Below the pieces are notes generated by a model. It made no database searches. It was given only the letters and a program-made list of their open reading frames with translations, and was not told the DNA's origin. A stretch of DNA of 64,000 nucleotides from Verrucomicrobiaceae bacterium (GTDB lineage Bacteria > Verrucomicrobiota > Verrucomicrobiia > Verrucomicrobiales > Akkermansiaceae). Location: contig JAIXPW010000012.1 in assembly GCA_027485995.1 (NCBI GenBank), forward strand, positions 1 through 64,000, in the 5' to 3' direction. Of this stretch, positions 43,701-51,390 are shown one piece after another. Position numbers and translations under genes: made by a program. Within the stretch, counting starts at the first letter, position 1, and every line of letters begins with the position of its first letter.

Positions 43701-44264
43701 AAGGCCTTGGAGCAGGCTCGGTTTTTCGACCACGCGCATGCCGCGACCGCCGCCACCGAAGGCGGCCTTGATGATGAGCGGGAAGCCGATTTCGTGGGCC
43801 ACGCGCAGGGCCTCGTCGGTGTCGGTGATCGGTTCCTCGGTGCCGGGAAGGGTGGGGACGTTGAGCTTGTGGGCCAGCGTGCGGGCGGCGGTCTTGTCGC
43901 CCATGTTTTCCAGCAGCTCGGGCGAGGGGCCGACGAAAGTGATCCCCTCACGCGCACAGGCTCGGGCGAAGGAAGCATTTTCCGAAAGGAATCCATAGCC
44001 TGGGTGGATCAGCGTGACGCCCTTGGATTTCGCCATCGCCACGATGCCCTCGACATCGAGGTAGGCACCGACCGGACCCTTGTCCTTGTTGAGTCCGTAG
44101 GCCTCATCGGCCTTGAAGCGGTGGATGGAAAAGCGGTCTTCCTCGGCGTAGATGGACACGGTGCGCAGACCGAGTTCGTTGGCGGCGCGGAAAATGCGGA
44201 TCGCGATTTCGCCACGGTTGGCGGCCAGAAGTTTTGCGGGGCGGGTAGGGTTTTCAGACGTCAC
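40785..44264 (-). CDS. pyc: Pyruvate carboxylase
   Basis: 1159 residues, the length of single-chain pyruvate carboxylases. The biotin carboxylase domain (about 1-460) has the Gly-rich loop GGGGRG at 170-175 and EMNPRIQVEHTVTE. The carboxyltransferase domain (about 540-1000) has LRDAHQSLIATRMRTFDM and FHTHDTSG. The C-terminal biotin carboxyl carrier domain carries EAMKM, with the biotinylated Lys at about 1124. It converts pyruvate, bicarbonate and ATP to oxaloacetate in the cytoplasm. It opens with GTG at 44264. It stands alone, flanked by a palindrome downstream and a divergent membrane protein gene upstream. Confidence 0.97.
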   Translation of the reverse strand: MTSENPTRPAKLLAANRGEIAIRIFRAANELGLRTVSIYAEEDRFSIHRFKADEAYGLNKDKGPVGAYLDVEGIVAMAKSKGVTLIHPGYGFLSENASFARACAREGITFVGPSPELLENMGDKTAARTLAHKLNVPTLPGTEEPITDTDEALRVAHEIGFPLIIKAAFGGGGRGMRVVEKPSLLQGLLAEAQNEALNAFGNSAVFLERYISRAKHIEVQILGDKHGNVVHLHERDCSVQRRYQKVVEIAPSIDLEPGLRKALCDAAVTLAKGIGYDNAGTVEFLYDMDTKDWFFIEMNPRIQVEHTVTECVTGIDLVRSQILIAQGASIFGDEVAIPPQDEIPCNGYAIQCRVTTEDPEKNFAPDYGRILNYRSAAGFGIRLDAASGDAGSVVTPFYDSMLVKVTAMGRSFEVACQRMDRALREFRIRGVKTNIPFLENVIRDDTFRSGQAHTKLIDTKTELFRFKHKRDRATKTLSYLSDITLNGNPVAKGWKPPTILPPARLPDSMVVEHHAEVPKGTRDLLLELGPDAFCKWILDQKRLLITDTTLRDAHQSLIATRMRTFDMLRVAEAIAHRTPQLFSLENWGGATFDTAMRFLKECPWERLRRLREKVPNLCFQMLFRGSNAVGYSNYPDNVVEGFVKHAADSGMDIFRIFDSLNYLPNMEVAMKAAREHGKVLCEAAICYTGDILDEKRDKFSLKYYIAKAKELEKMGAHILAIKDMAGLCKPQAAYNLVHALKQEIGIPIHFHTHDTSGLNAASVIAASKAGVDIVDLAIASMSGSTSQPNLNSITAALAGSERDPGLDLEALNEFSDYWEEVLGYYKPFDSAPRAGTAEVYEHEMPGGQYTNLREQAVGMGLGHRWREIARTYADVNLLFGDIVKVTPSSKVVGDMCMFLVTRGIKAADVPKLKPGSIDWPESVIDMLSGGLGQPDGGWPVEVQKVILGNKKATTKRPGELAEPIDLEATRAELSKKIARPASDDDLYSHLMYPQVHGEFIAFRSKYDDLSGLPTTAFFYGLHIGEEIEIEIDPGKTLIIKLISIGEADDDGRRALFFELNGMPRESVVLDKSLQSVSKASREKGDPADPLQACAPMPGMVTEVAVSVGQEVKAGDKLVVLEAMKMLTIVSAGSDGTVRKVLVQKGEPVTSDDLLVILDE

Positions 44265-44386
44265 AAGGACGTTCTAGGAGGCGTGGGGGAGGGGTGGCAA
44301 GAGTTCAGAGGATAAGCACACAAACGGGGCAGGAAATGGCAGCGGATGCGGATTGACCGCAGCAGAGGGGCTGGATTTCATGGGGC

Positions 44387-44791
44387 ATGGCCAGCCCGTT
44401 CTTTGGATTGCTTGCGGTCCTTCCCGCGATCGTCACCTTGGTCGCCCAATGGATCGGGATGATTTCGATGCGAAATGAGCGGAATGGTGCCTGGTGGACG
44501 ATGATGATAGGCACGGCGATGAGCACGCTGGGGTATTTGGCTACGATTGTTTCGGTGGCGCTGGCTTTCACGGGAGTGTCAACTTCGAGAGGGTATGGAT
44601 TCTATTCGTCGGCCAATGTGGTGATTATCGCCGTTGCAGGCCTGATCACGTTAGGCGGTCTGGTCTTCGCGTCGGGTTTCGCCATGCACGGTCTGCGTCG
44701 AAAGGCCGCGCGTGAACGGGAACAGCAGCTCGAAGCCGTCACTGCCGCGATGAGCGAGGAATTGCGGGTTGCGCGCGAGCGGGGACGGTGA
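44387..44791 (+). CDS. Small membrane protein of unknown function
   Basis: 134 residues with three transmembrane helices (about 5-25, 40-62, 75-97) and a cytoplasmic Arg/Glu-rich helical tail that may form a short coiled coil (RRKAAREREQQLEAVTAAM). Family not recognised. ATG at 44387, divergent from pyc with 122 bp between the start codons, so both promoters must lie there. No -10/-35 pair was obvious. Confidence 0.65.
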   Translation: MASPFFGLLAVLPAIVTLVAQWIGMISMRNERNGAWWTMMIGTAMSTLGYLATIVSVALAFTGVSTSRGYGFYSSANVVIIAVAGLITLGGLVFASGFAMHGLRRKAAREREQQLEAVTAAMSEELRVARERGR

Positions 44792-44827
44792 ACGAGGGTG
44801 AATTCAATGAAATCTGAATAGGCCCGT

Positions 44828-44857
44828 GCTGTCTTGACAGCAACGAGGATGCTGTCA
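44828..44857 (+). promoter_or_regulatory. Operator with three GACAGC half-sites upstream of VapBC 1
   Basis: GCTGTC (44828-44833), GACAGCA (44836-44842) and TGCTGTC (44850-44856) form two overlapping inverted repeats. TTGACA, a possible -35, is embedded at 44834-44839. The vapB ATG is at 44868. Iterated half-sites are expected where a ribbon-helix-helix antitoxin autoregulates its operon. Confidence 0.55.
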
Positions 44858-44867
44858 TGGTGTCGAG

Positions 44868-45119
44868 ATGCGTACGACTGTGACAATTGACCCTGATACC
44901 GAGGCACTTCTGAAGGAGGAGACGGCCAGGACGGGCCTGTCCTTCAAGGAGGTTCTGAATCAATCCATTCGCAGAGGTCTGGGGCGGAGCGGATTGGGAA
45001 AAGTTGAGCTGGAACCGCTATTTCCTGCGCCTTTTCCACATCAGTTGCTCGGACAGAGCATGAACCATCTCGCGGATGAGCTGGATGACGAGGAAACCAT
45101 CCTGGAGCTCCAATCATGA
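44868..45119 (+). CDS. vapB: Ribbon-helix-helix antitoxin, VapB-like (module 1)
   Basis: 83 residues. The N-terminal RTTVTIDPDTEALLKEETAR is a ribbon-helix-helix DNA-binding region. The acidic C-terminus (LADELDDEETILELQ) would wrap the toxin. It overlaps the toxin gene by 4 bp (ATGA), and a three-half-site operator lies just upstream. It would neutralise the PIN nuclease and repress the operon. Confidence 0.85.
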   Translation: MRTTVTIDPDTEALLKEETARTGLSFKEVLNQSIRRGLGRSGLGKVELEPLFPAPFPHQLLGQSMNHLADELDDEETILELQS

Positions 45120-45547
45120 TACTCCCTGATCTGAATCTGCTGCTCTACGCCTACAATCCTCACGTTCCCCAACATCAAAGGGCAGCAGAGTGGTGGAGTG
45201 GCGTGATGAATGATGACGAGCTCATCGGGCTGCCAAATGAGGTCTGTCTTGGGTTTGTCCGTATTGCCACGAACAGGCGACTTGGGGCCGCTGCGGTTTC
45301 TCTTGGCAGCGCGCGAGCCGTTGTCGCAGGTTGGCTTCAGTTGCCGCAGGCGCGGGTATTGACGCCCGCTTCCAATCACTTCGGGCAGGTCATGGATCTG
45401 ATGGCCGGTGCGATGGGATCCGGAGCACTGGTTTCCGATGCGGTGCTGGCGGCCTACGCGATTCAGAACCGAGCGACGCTTTGCTCGAACGACGCCGATT
45501 TTTCGCGCTTTGCCGGACTTTCGTGGCGGAATCCGCTGGTGGATTGA
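45116..45547 (+). CDS. vapC: PIN-domain ribonuclease toxin, VapC-like (module 1)
   Basis: 143 residues. The acidic PIN residues are visible: D5 in MILPDLNLLLYAY, a Glu in NEVCLGFVRI, Asp in VSDAVLAAYAI and Asp in SNDADFSRF. VapC toxins cut tRNA or rRNA when the antitoxin is lost. It is translationally coupled to the antitoxin. Confidence 0.88.
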   Translation: MILPDLNLLLYAYNPHVPQHQRAAEWWSGVMNDDELIGLPNEVCLGFVRIATNRRLGAAAVSLGSARAVVAGWLQLPQARVLTPASNHFGQVMDLMAGAMGSGALVSDAVLAAYAIQNRATLCSNDADFSRFAGLSWRNPLVD

Positions 45548-45634
45548 GCAAGTGTAGCCGTCGATCAGACGAGTTGAGGCCCATTCTCATCCCGGTTGCG
45601 TTTCCGCGATGTCGGGTGTTTGGTCGGCTCATTC

Positions 45635-46579
45635 ATGATCCGCCGTTTTTCCAATCCCTGGCCGCACCCGCAGCATGGCTTTCTCGATATCGCACGGTGG
45701 AAGATGGGAAAGGATCTTGGCGAGCCGGTCTGGAACGGGGTGGCCAGCGATGATCCGGCCCCGTGGCGGGCGCTTTCGAAAGAGGAGATTGCATCGCTGC
45801 CGAACGAGGGCTGGCGGGTGAGTTGGCTGGGGCATGCGTCGTTTCTGGTGCAGGGCGCTGGACTGAATCTTTTGATCGATCCGGTGTTCTCGGACTACTG
45901 TGCGCCCTTGCCACTGCGTGGATTGAAACGATTGGTTGAAACGCCTTGCAAGCTGGAGGATCTGCCGAAAATCGACTTCGTTCTGCTGACTCACGGGCAC
46001 TACGACCACCTCGATCTGCCAACTTTGCGGAAGCTCGGAAAAGATGTCCCGATCGTCATCGCCGACGGTCACAAGGGCTGGCTCGGACGTCGCGGATTCG
46101 GAAATGTTCGTGAAGTCCCGTGGTTCGAGTCAGTGGAGATCGCGGCCGGCGTGATCGTCACCGCCACCCCGGCTCAGCATTTCACCGCGCGGACTCCCTG
46201 GGATCGGAATCGCGGCCATTGGTGTGGCTGGATCATCGAAGGGGCTGGGAAGCGTCTCTGGCACGCGGGCGACAGTGCCTGGTGTCCCGCTTTCGAGGAA
46301 ATCGGCCGACGCTTTTCTCCGATCGACCTCGGGATGATCCCGATCGGTGCCTACAACCCACGAGCCATCATGGAAAGCGTCCACGTCACGCCTGAGGAAG
46401 CCGTGGAAGTCTTCAAGGCGACCGGTTGCAGACGGGCCATCGCCATGCACTGGGGCACGTTCCGCCTGACCGACGAGCCGATGTCCGAGCCTCCCGCGAG
46501 GCTGAGGGAGGCCTGTGAAAAGGCTGGCATCACGACTTTCGAGGTCCTGCCGGTGGGTGGAGTCGTGACTTGCGAGTGA
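45635..46579 (+). CDS. Metallo-beta-lactamase-fold hydrolase, NAPE-PLD/UlaG-like
   Basis: 314 residues from the ATG at 45635 (MIRRFSNPWPHPQHGF). A TTG at 45596 in the same frame is less likely. WLGHASFLVQGAGLNLLIDPVFS, THGHYDHLD (the metal-binding HxHxDH variant), QHFTARTP, HAGDSAW and an MHWGTFRL motif all match the family that includes N-acylphosphatidylethanolamine phospholipase D. It is probably a cytoplasmic or membrane-associated metallohydrolase; the natural substrate in bacteria of this type is unknown. It is a single gene between VapBC 1 and the third sigma-type unit. Confidence 0.88.
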   Translation: MIRRFSNPWPHPQHGFLDIARWKMGKDLGEPVWNGVASDDPAPWRALSKEEIASLPNEGWRVSWLGHASFLVQGAGLNLLIDPVFSDYCAPLPLRGLKRLVETPCKLEDLPKIDFVLLTHGHYDHLDLPTLRKLGKDVPIVIADGHKGWLGRRGFGNVREVPWFESVEIAAGVIVTATPAQHFTARTPWDRNRGHWCGWIIEGAGKRLWHAGDSAWCPAFEEIGRRFSPIDLGMIPIGAYNPRAIMESVHVTPEEAVEVFKATGCRRAIAMHWGTFRLTDEPMSEPPARLREACEKAGITTFEVLPVGGVVTCE

Positions 46580-46790
46580 GAGGGGTGGCCGGTTTTTGCG
46601 CCGCGCCTGATCCCTGATCGGGCGGTTTGGCGGATCAAAGGGGAGGCCCTTGCCTGTGTTCCGACTTTTTTTTGCGAAAAGTACCAAGGAATCCGGCGGC
46701 TGTCCGATGTGCCTGATGAGCATCCGCGCTCGGGAGCATTCCATTCCGGAATCCCGGTGCGGATCCATCCCACCAACCAACCCTCGATCC

Positions 46791-47462
46791 GTGAAACCTG
46801 TACTATTCCTCCTCAGCGGGCTGCTTGCCGTCATCCCGCTCCATGCCCAGACCACCAAGCCGGGAACCGTGACCCTGGTGAGCTTCGATTCGGTGATCAC
46901 CACCCAGGCCGCGCCGGTCGTCACTCCGGTGACCGGTGGCACGCGGAGCAGCTACTCCTCCACCACAGTCCGGTTCTCCAACCGCGAGATCCTCGAAGCC
47001 ATGCGGCTTGCCAACCTGCTGGACGGCTCGATCTTCGGCTGGCAGATCGGCAAGGTGGCGAATCCGGCCGGAGTGGGCCGTCTGTATGCGCTCAAGTCGG
47101 GCAGGGCGGGGGTCCTTGTGCCTTCCAGCCTTCTCACCGAGCCGGTCGTCACCAACTCCGCTGCCTTGGGCCTTGAGACCTCCGCAACGGGTGGCGGAGT
47201 GCCGCTGACCAACCTGAACCGCAAGGTCTTCGGCACCATCTCGGTGCGGGGCGGAGCGGGCAATGTGGCAGGCAGTCAATCGCTGCTATCGTCGCAGCTT
47301 AGGCTCGGCAACACCACGTCGCTCGTCCTCAATCGCACCGAAATTCTAAGCCTGGTGGGCAAAGGGCCGACCGCCGACAGCGTGGTGACCGGCACGTATC
47401 AGACGCTGCGTTCCGCAGCGGGTGATCTCTCGCCCTACCTTCCCGGAACGACCGTCCCCTGA
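46791..47462 (+). CDS. Hypothetical secreted protein
   Basis: 223 residues from the GTG at 46791, which starts a signal peptide (VKPVLFLLSGLLAVIPLHAQ). The frame is open back to 46650, but those residues look non-coding. The mature part is beta-rich with many Ser, Thr, Gly and Val, and no family is recognised. It is the first gene of a plus-strand run with a HEAT-like protein, an ECF sigma factor and a putative anti-sigma protein, and may be a cell-envelope target of that sigma factor. A strong hairpin follows. Confidence 0.6.
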   Translation: MKPVLFLLSGLLAVIPLHAQTTKPGTVTLVSFDSVITTQAAPVVTPVTGGTRSSYSSTTVRFSNREILEAMRLANLLDGSIFGWQIGKVANPAGVGRLYALKSGRAGVLVPSSLLTEPVVTNSAALGLETSATGGGVPLTNLNRKVFGTISVRGGAGNVAGSQSLLSSQLRLGNTTSLVLNRTEILSLVGKGPTADSVVTGTYQTLRSAAGDLSPYLPGTTVP

Positions 47463-47479
47463 GGTGGTGTGAGTGATCT

Positions 47480-47508
47480 GCGGCTCCCGGAGCTTGCCCG
47501 GGAGCCGC
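47480..47508 (+). terminator. GC-rich hairpin, terminator or attenuator
   Basis: GCGGCTCCCGG and CCGGGAGCCGC form an 11-bp perfect stem around AGCTTGC, 18 bp after the stop of the secreted-protein gene. Only a weak T-run follows (TT), so it may attenuate or protect rather than fully terminate. Confidence 0.5.
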
Positions 47509-47523
47509 TTCAACCCATGGTGC

Positions 47524-48048
47524 ATGAAACGCTTTCTTCTCGTCATCCCGGCGTGGTTGTTGATCGCGACCGCGCTTTTTTTCGTCGTTTTCAGAAAACG
47601 AGCGGAGACCAATCCACATGATGGCGGCCTGACTCCTTCCACCGATCAGCTGGCCCAAGTCCGCCATCCGGAGGGAGGGAGTTCCGGGAAGTCCAAATCC
47701 GCCGCAGGTGCCGGGAAGCCGGAAGGATCAAGACCGGCCCGAACCGAGGAGGTGTTGCAGGAAATCGAATCCGCCGTGATCACCTACTCGCCCGAGGGCG
47801 TGGGGCGGATCGCCGCCCATTTGCTCGACTCCGATCCCGTTCTGCGTGACTCGGCCAGGCGTGGCTTGGTGCAACTTGGCGAGCCCGGCGCAGTTCGGCA
47901 CCTGCGACAAGCGGCCGCGCAACTCGACGAAACCGAATCGAAGGCCTGCCTCGACGCTGCGGCGTTTCTGGAGCTGCCGTCGTGGTCGGAAACGGACGAG
48001 GCGCGCGCGATTTCGGAGCAGCTTTCGAAGCCTTCAAACGAGCCGTGA
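47524..48048 (+). CDS. Membrane-anchored HEAT-like protein
   Basis: 174 residues from the ATG at 47524 (MKRFLLVIPAWLLIATALFF), a signal anchor. A Gly/Ser/Lys-rich linker follows. The last 85 residues show one or two HEAT-repeat-like helix pairs (VGRIAAHLLDSDPVLRDSARRGLVQLGEPGAVRHL). Its stop overlaps the preferred GTG start of the sigma gene (GTGA). It may act as a co-regulator or partner in signal sensing, which is inference from context only. Confidence 0.6.
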   Translation: MKRFLLVIPAWLLIATALFFVVFRKRAETNPHDGGLTPSTDQLAQVRHPEGGSSGKSKSAAGAGKPEGSRPARTEEVLQEIESAVITYSPEGVGRIAAHLLDSDPVLRDSARRGLVQLGEPGAVRHLRQAAAQLDETESKACLDAAAFLELPSWSETDEARAISEQLSKPSNEP

Positions 48049-48572
48049 GCGAGGCGGCCAGGCATTCATCTGGGAACTGGCTGTCGGAGATCCTGCTCCG
48101 CTACGAAAAGCCCCTTTTGAAGCACGTTTACGGCTTTTGCCAGGATCGCGAGCTTTCCCGGGACGTGGTTCAGGAAACCTTTCTCCGGCTGATCCGGACG
48201 CGGGAGAACGGGATGCCGGAGAATCTGGCGGCATGGCTGTTCACGGTCAGCCGCAATGTGGTCTGCGATCACCTGAGAAGGCAGAAGGTGGTGCAGTTCG
48301 GTCATGATGAAAGCCTGGATGACAGGGCGGCCGAGGGGCTTTCTCCGGACGATCACCTGGAGCGCGGCGAGCATGAAAAGCGTCTGACGGCCTTGGTGGC
48401 GGAGCTTCCCGAGCGTGAAAGGGAACTGGTGCGTTTGAAGTTCCAGGTGGGGCTCAGCTATCGGGAGATCGAGGAGATCACCGGCATTTCCCAGGGGAAC
48501 ATCGGGTATTTCCTGCATCGGGCGGTCAAGCATCTGCGGCAGCAGTGGGAGCGGGAAGGAGGCGCATGGTGA
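48045..48572 (+). CDS. ECF sigma factor
   Basis: 175 residues from the GTG at 48045, chosen because it overlaps the previous stop by 4 nt. The frame is open to 47982, but that part reads through the upstream gene. Region 2 is HVYGFCQDRELSRDVVQETFLRL, and region 4 is LVRLKFQVGLSYREIEEITGISQ with GNIGYFLHRAVKHLR. It is probably a paralogue of the sigma at 9197. It overlaps the putative anti-sigma gene by 7 bp. Confidence 0.88.
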   Translation: MSEAARHSSGNWLSEILLRYEKPLLKHVYGFCQDRELSRDVVQETFLRLIRTRENGMPENLAAWLFTVSRNVVCDHLRRQKVVQFGHDESLDDRAAEGLSPDDHLERGEHEKRLTALVAELPERERELVRLKFQVGLSYREIEEITGISQGNIGYFLHRAVKHLRQQWEREGGAW

Positions 48573-49507
48573 GGGGCGAAGATCCATTCATGAGGCTCTT
48601 GGAGGGATCGCTCGCGGCTCCCGACCTTGATTTGGAAAGCGGCGTGCGGGAGCAATTGCTCGCGGAAGCTGGAAAGGTCCCGCCGCCGAAAGTGGTGGAG
48701 CTGGTGACCGAGGAGGCCTGGGACGTGGCGGCCTTCGACTGGATTCTCGGCGAGTATTCGACGGATGCGGCCCTGATGGATCGTTTGGCCGACGATTCTG
48801 TTTTTGCCACGAGTGTGGCCGAGCAATTGGGCTTTGTTCGGAAACTGAGATTGGCGCTGCGCCCCAGCTTGCCCGTGGCTGCGGTGCCAGAAAGGCGGAA
48901 GGAAAGGCCGGTGGCCTTGATCAGGCTGATCACAGCCGGGCTGGCTGCCGTCATTGCCTGGATGCTGGTGTTGACGATTCCCTCGGGCCTTTCGAGCGGT
49001 TCGAGCCGCAGCGCTGCGAAATCGGGCTCAATCGAAAAGCCGCTGGAGCAGCGGGTGGAGACTGGGCAGAGGGAGTCGTGCGAAGTGGCGTCGAAGGAGC
49101 GTCGAGTCGAGGGCTTCGCGGAGACGCCGACCCGAAGCCGCCGCGTGGAGGAGGTTGGGGGATGGCACGATCTTGATTCCGTCAGGAAAGGGGCTGATCT
49201 GTTGGGCTTCTCCGAGGCCACCCAACTGGCGGCAAGGGAGCTTTTCTCCGAAGGTGATCCAGGCTTCGCCACCGCGTCCATCCCTGCGGATCCGGGCATG
49301 GAGGTCCTGATGGCGTCCAGCTCGGGTCGGCACGGGAGCATTCTCCCCGGGGAGCAGGCAGCGGACTGGATGCTCACCCGGCAGCTTCTCACGAATGGGC
49401 AGGGATTTGAGACAGACCTGATCGGAACAACGATCCCGGAGCCATCAGGACTATTTCTCATCGCAGCGGGATGGCTGGTCCTGATGGCGAGGCGCAGGAG
49501 GGCCTGA
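48566..49507 (+). CDS. Putative anti-sigma factor with PEP-CTERM tail
   Basis: 313 residues from the ATG at 48566, which overlaps the sigma stop. Residues 1-100 are helical and acidic, as in cytoplasmic anti-sigma domains. A transmembrane helix lies at about 119-139. The remaining 170 residues are extracytoplasmic. The C-terminus reads TIPEPSGLFLIAAGWLVL, then MARRRRA. That is a PEP motif, a hydrophobic stretch and an Arg cluster, which is a PEP-CTERM sorting signal recognised by exosortase. No exosortase gene is in the window. An anti-sigma factor with this tail is unusual. Its identification as anti-sigma rests on gene position, topology and overlap, not on a recognised family. Confidence 0.65.
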   Translation: MVRGEDPFMRLLEGSLAAPDLDLESGVREQLLAEAGKVPPPKVVELVTEEAWDVAAFDWILGEYSTDAALMDRLADDSVFATSVAEQLGFVRKLRLALRPSLPVAAVPERRKERPVALIRLITAGLAAVIAWMLVLTIPSGLSSGSSRSAAKSGSIEKPLEQRVETGQRESCEVASKERRVEGFAETPTRSRRVEEVGGWHDLDSVRKGADLLGFSEATQLAARELFSEGDPGFATASIPADPGMEVLMASSSGRHGSILPGEQAADWMLTRQLLTNGQGFETDLIGTTIPEPSGLFLIAAGWLVLMARRRRA

Positions 49508-49581
49508 TTTCCTGTCCGCCATGAATTTCGAGAGACAAGGTTGCCCCCGCGGCGGTTTTACAGGAGAAGATTTCCAGCCGA

Positions 49582-51294
49582 ATGACCCAGCTCCTTCTCG
49601 ACCCCGCCCGCCGCACCGGATGTGACGACCTCAAGGCCGTTTCCGATATCCTCGACGGGTCCGCCCAACGCCAGCGTTCTCCGATCGATGACCTGCTCGA
49701 CGCCGGCCTGGTCGATGAGGAGCGCTACATGAAGGAGCTTTCGCAGGACCTTGGTCTTGAGTGGCTTGACAGCATTCCGATGCCCGAGGCGCCGCTGCCT
49801 CTGCGAGAGGCCTGCGGTCCGAGGATCGCCTTGCGCCACCGACTGCTGCCCGTCGGATTCGTCGGGGAAGGGGAGTCGATGCGGCTGAAACTGGCGACTT
49901 TCGACCCCTTCAACCTCGTTGCCCGCCAAGCCGCCGCCCAGGAACTGCCGATGGCGGTCGATTGGTGCATGGCGTCCCGGCGTCGGATCCATGAGGCCCT
50001 GCGCCGCCTTTACGGGGTGGGTGCCGATACTTTCGAGCAGATTCTGGAAGGCCGCGAACTCGACTACGACAACCTTGAAGCCTCCGACGAGGCGAACGTC
50101 ATCGACAAGGACGACGACGAAGAGGCCAGTGTCGTGAAATTCGTGAACCAGATCATTCGCGAAGCCCTCGACCAAAAGGCGACCGACATCCACGTCGAGC
50201 CGCTCAGCAACAACCTCCGCATCCGCTACCGTCTCGACGGCCGATTGCTCGAAGTCACGGTTCCTGAGAACATCAAGGCGCTGCAAAGCTCGGTGATCGC
50301 GCGTCTGAAGATCATGTCGCGCCTCGACATCGCCGAGCGCCGACTGCCGCAGGACGGTCGTATCAACCTCCAGTTCGAGGGCCAGACGATCGACGTCCGT
50401 GTCGCCACCGTCCCGACGGTCGAAGGTGAAAGCGTTTCCCTCCGTCTCCTCAACCAGCAGAAGTTCAACATCGACCTCCTCGGCATGGAGCCGCACGTCC
50501 GGCGGAAGATCGAGTCACTGCTGCACCTGCCGAACGGCATCATTCTGGTCACCGGCCCGACGGGTTCCGGTAAATCGACCAGCCTTTACACCTTCCTGAG
50601 CGAGGTGAACCTCCCCGAGCGACGCATCGTGACGGTCGAGGACCCGGTGGAAAACAAGCTGCCGGGCGTCATGCAGATCGCGGTGAAATCCGAAATCGGC
50701 CTGACTTTCGCCTCCGCGCTCCGGTCGATCCTCCGCGCCGACCCGAACATTGTGATGATCGGGGAAATTCGAGACCTGGAAACCGCGGAAATCGCCATCC
50801 GCGCCTCCCTCACCGGTCACTTGGTATTCTCCACCCTTCACACCAACGACGCCATCGGCGGCATCAGCCGTCTGGTCGACATGGGCGTGGAACCCTTCCT
50901 CGTTTCCGCGGCGGTTCGGGCTTTCCTTGCCCAGCGTCTCGTTCGTCGTCTTTGCCCGCATTGCAAGGTTCCGCGCGAGGTCACTCACGACGACCGTCGC
51001 GATCTCGGAATTCCGATCAACCTCGAAGGCCAGGCCTTCACCTCGAAGGGCTGCGACCGCTGCCGTGGGACTGGATTCTCCGGCCGACTTGCCATTTACG
51101 AAATCGTCGTGCTGACCCACGCCCTGCAGGAACTGGTCGCTCACAGCGCCCAGAACAACGAGCTCAAGGCCCAGGCGGTGAAGGATGGCTACATCCCGAT
51201 GCGCGGCTACGGCTGGATCAAGGTGATGCAGGGCCTCACCACCATCGAGGAAGTCATCTCCGTCACATCCTCCGACATCGGTGGGGGTGAGTGA
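49582..51294 (+). CDS. PilB/GspE-family secretion ATPase
   Basis: 570 residues. An N-terminal MshEN-like region (about 15-140) precedes the ATPase: KATDIHVEP (N2 domain), Walker A GPTGSGKS (325-332), Asp box, Walker B NIVMIGEIRD, His box LVFSTLHTNDA. A zinc-binding tetracysteine region lies at about 455-500 (CPHCK, CDRCRGTGF). It powers type IV pilus or type II secretion pseudopilus assembly at the cytoplasmic face. ATG at 49582 with CAGGAGAAG upstream. PilC follows. Other pilus genes are not in the window, so which machine it drives is open. Confidence 0.93.
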   Translation: MTQLLLDPARRTGCDDLKAVSDILDGSAQRQRSPIDDLLDAGLVDEERYMKELSQDLGLEWLDSIPMPEAPLPLREACGPRIALRHRLLPVGFVGEGESMRLKLATFDPFNLVARQAAAQELPMAVDWCMASRRRIHEALRRLYGVGADTFEQILEGRELDYDNLEASDEANVIDKDDDEEASVVKFVNQIIREALDQKATDIHVEPLSNNLRIRYRLDGRLLEVTVPENIKALQSSVIARLKIMSRLDIAERRLPQDGRINLQFEGQTIDVRVATVPTVEGESVSLRLLNQQKFNIDLLGMEPHVRRKIESLLHLPNGIILVTGPTGSGKSTSLYTFLSEVNLPERRIVTVEDPVENKLPGVMQIAVKSEIGLTFASALRSILRADPNIVMIGEIRDLETAEIAIRASLTGHLVFSTLHTNDAIGGISRLVDMGVEPFLVSAAVRAFLAQRLVRRLCPHCKVPREVTHDDRRDLGIPINLEGQAFTSKGCDRCRGTGFSGRLAIYEIVVLTHALQELVAHSAQNNELKAQAVKDGYIPMRGYGWIKVMQGLTTIEEVISVTSSDIGGGE

Positions 51295-51383
51295 ATCATG
51301 TTAGAAGTGAATGGTTAGTAGTGAATCGTGAAAGAGTTGAAATGATTCTGTCCAATAACGACTAACCCATAACCATTTTTCAA
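51295..51383. repeat. Inverted heptamer element between pilB- and pilC-like genes
   Basis: Left: GTTAGAA, GTGAATG, GTTAGTA, GTGAATC, GTGAAAG in one 7-nt phase (effectively a 14-nt unit used twice). Right: TAACGAC, TAACCCA, TAACCAT, the inverted counterpart of GTTAG. It begins just after the ATPase stop and ends about 14 bp before the pilC ATG. Confidence 0.75.
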
Positions 51384-51390
51384 TTCCCCA

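Noticed and set aside
41277..44315. 1012-codon open frame antisense to pyc
   Set aside because: Long, but wholly opposite pyruvate carboxylase, with shadow-type composition (Val/Gly/Asp/Arg/His) and no motif. A good example of codon-bias-driven antisense openness.
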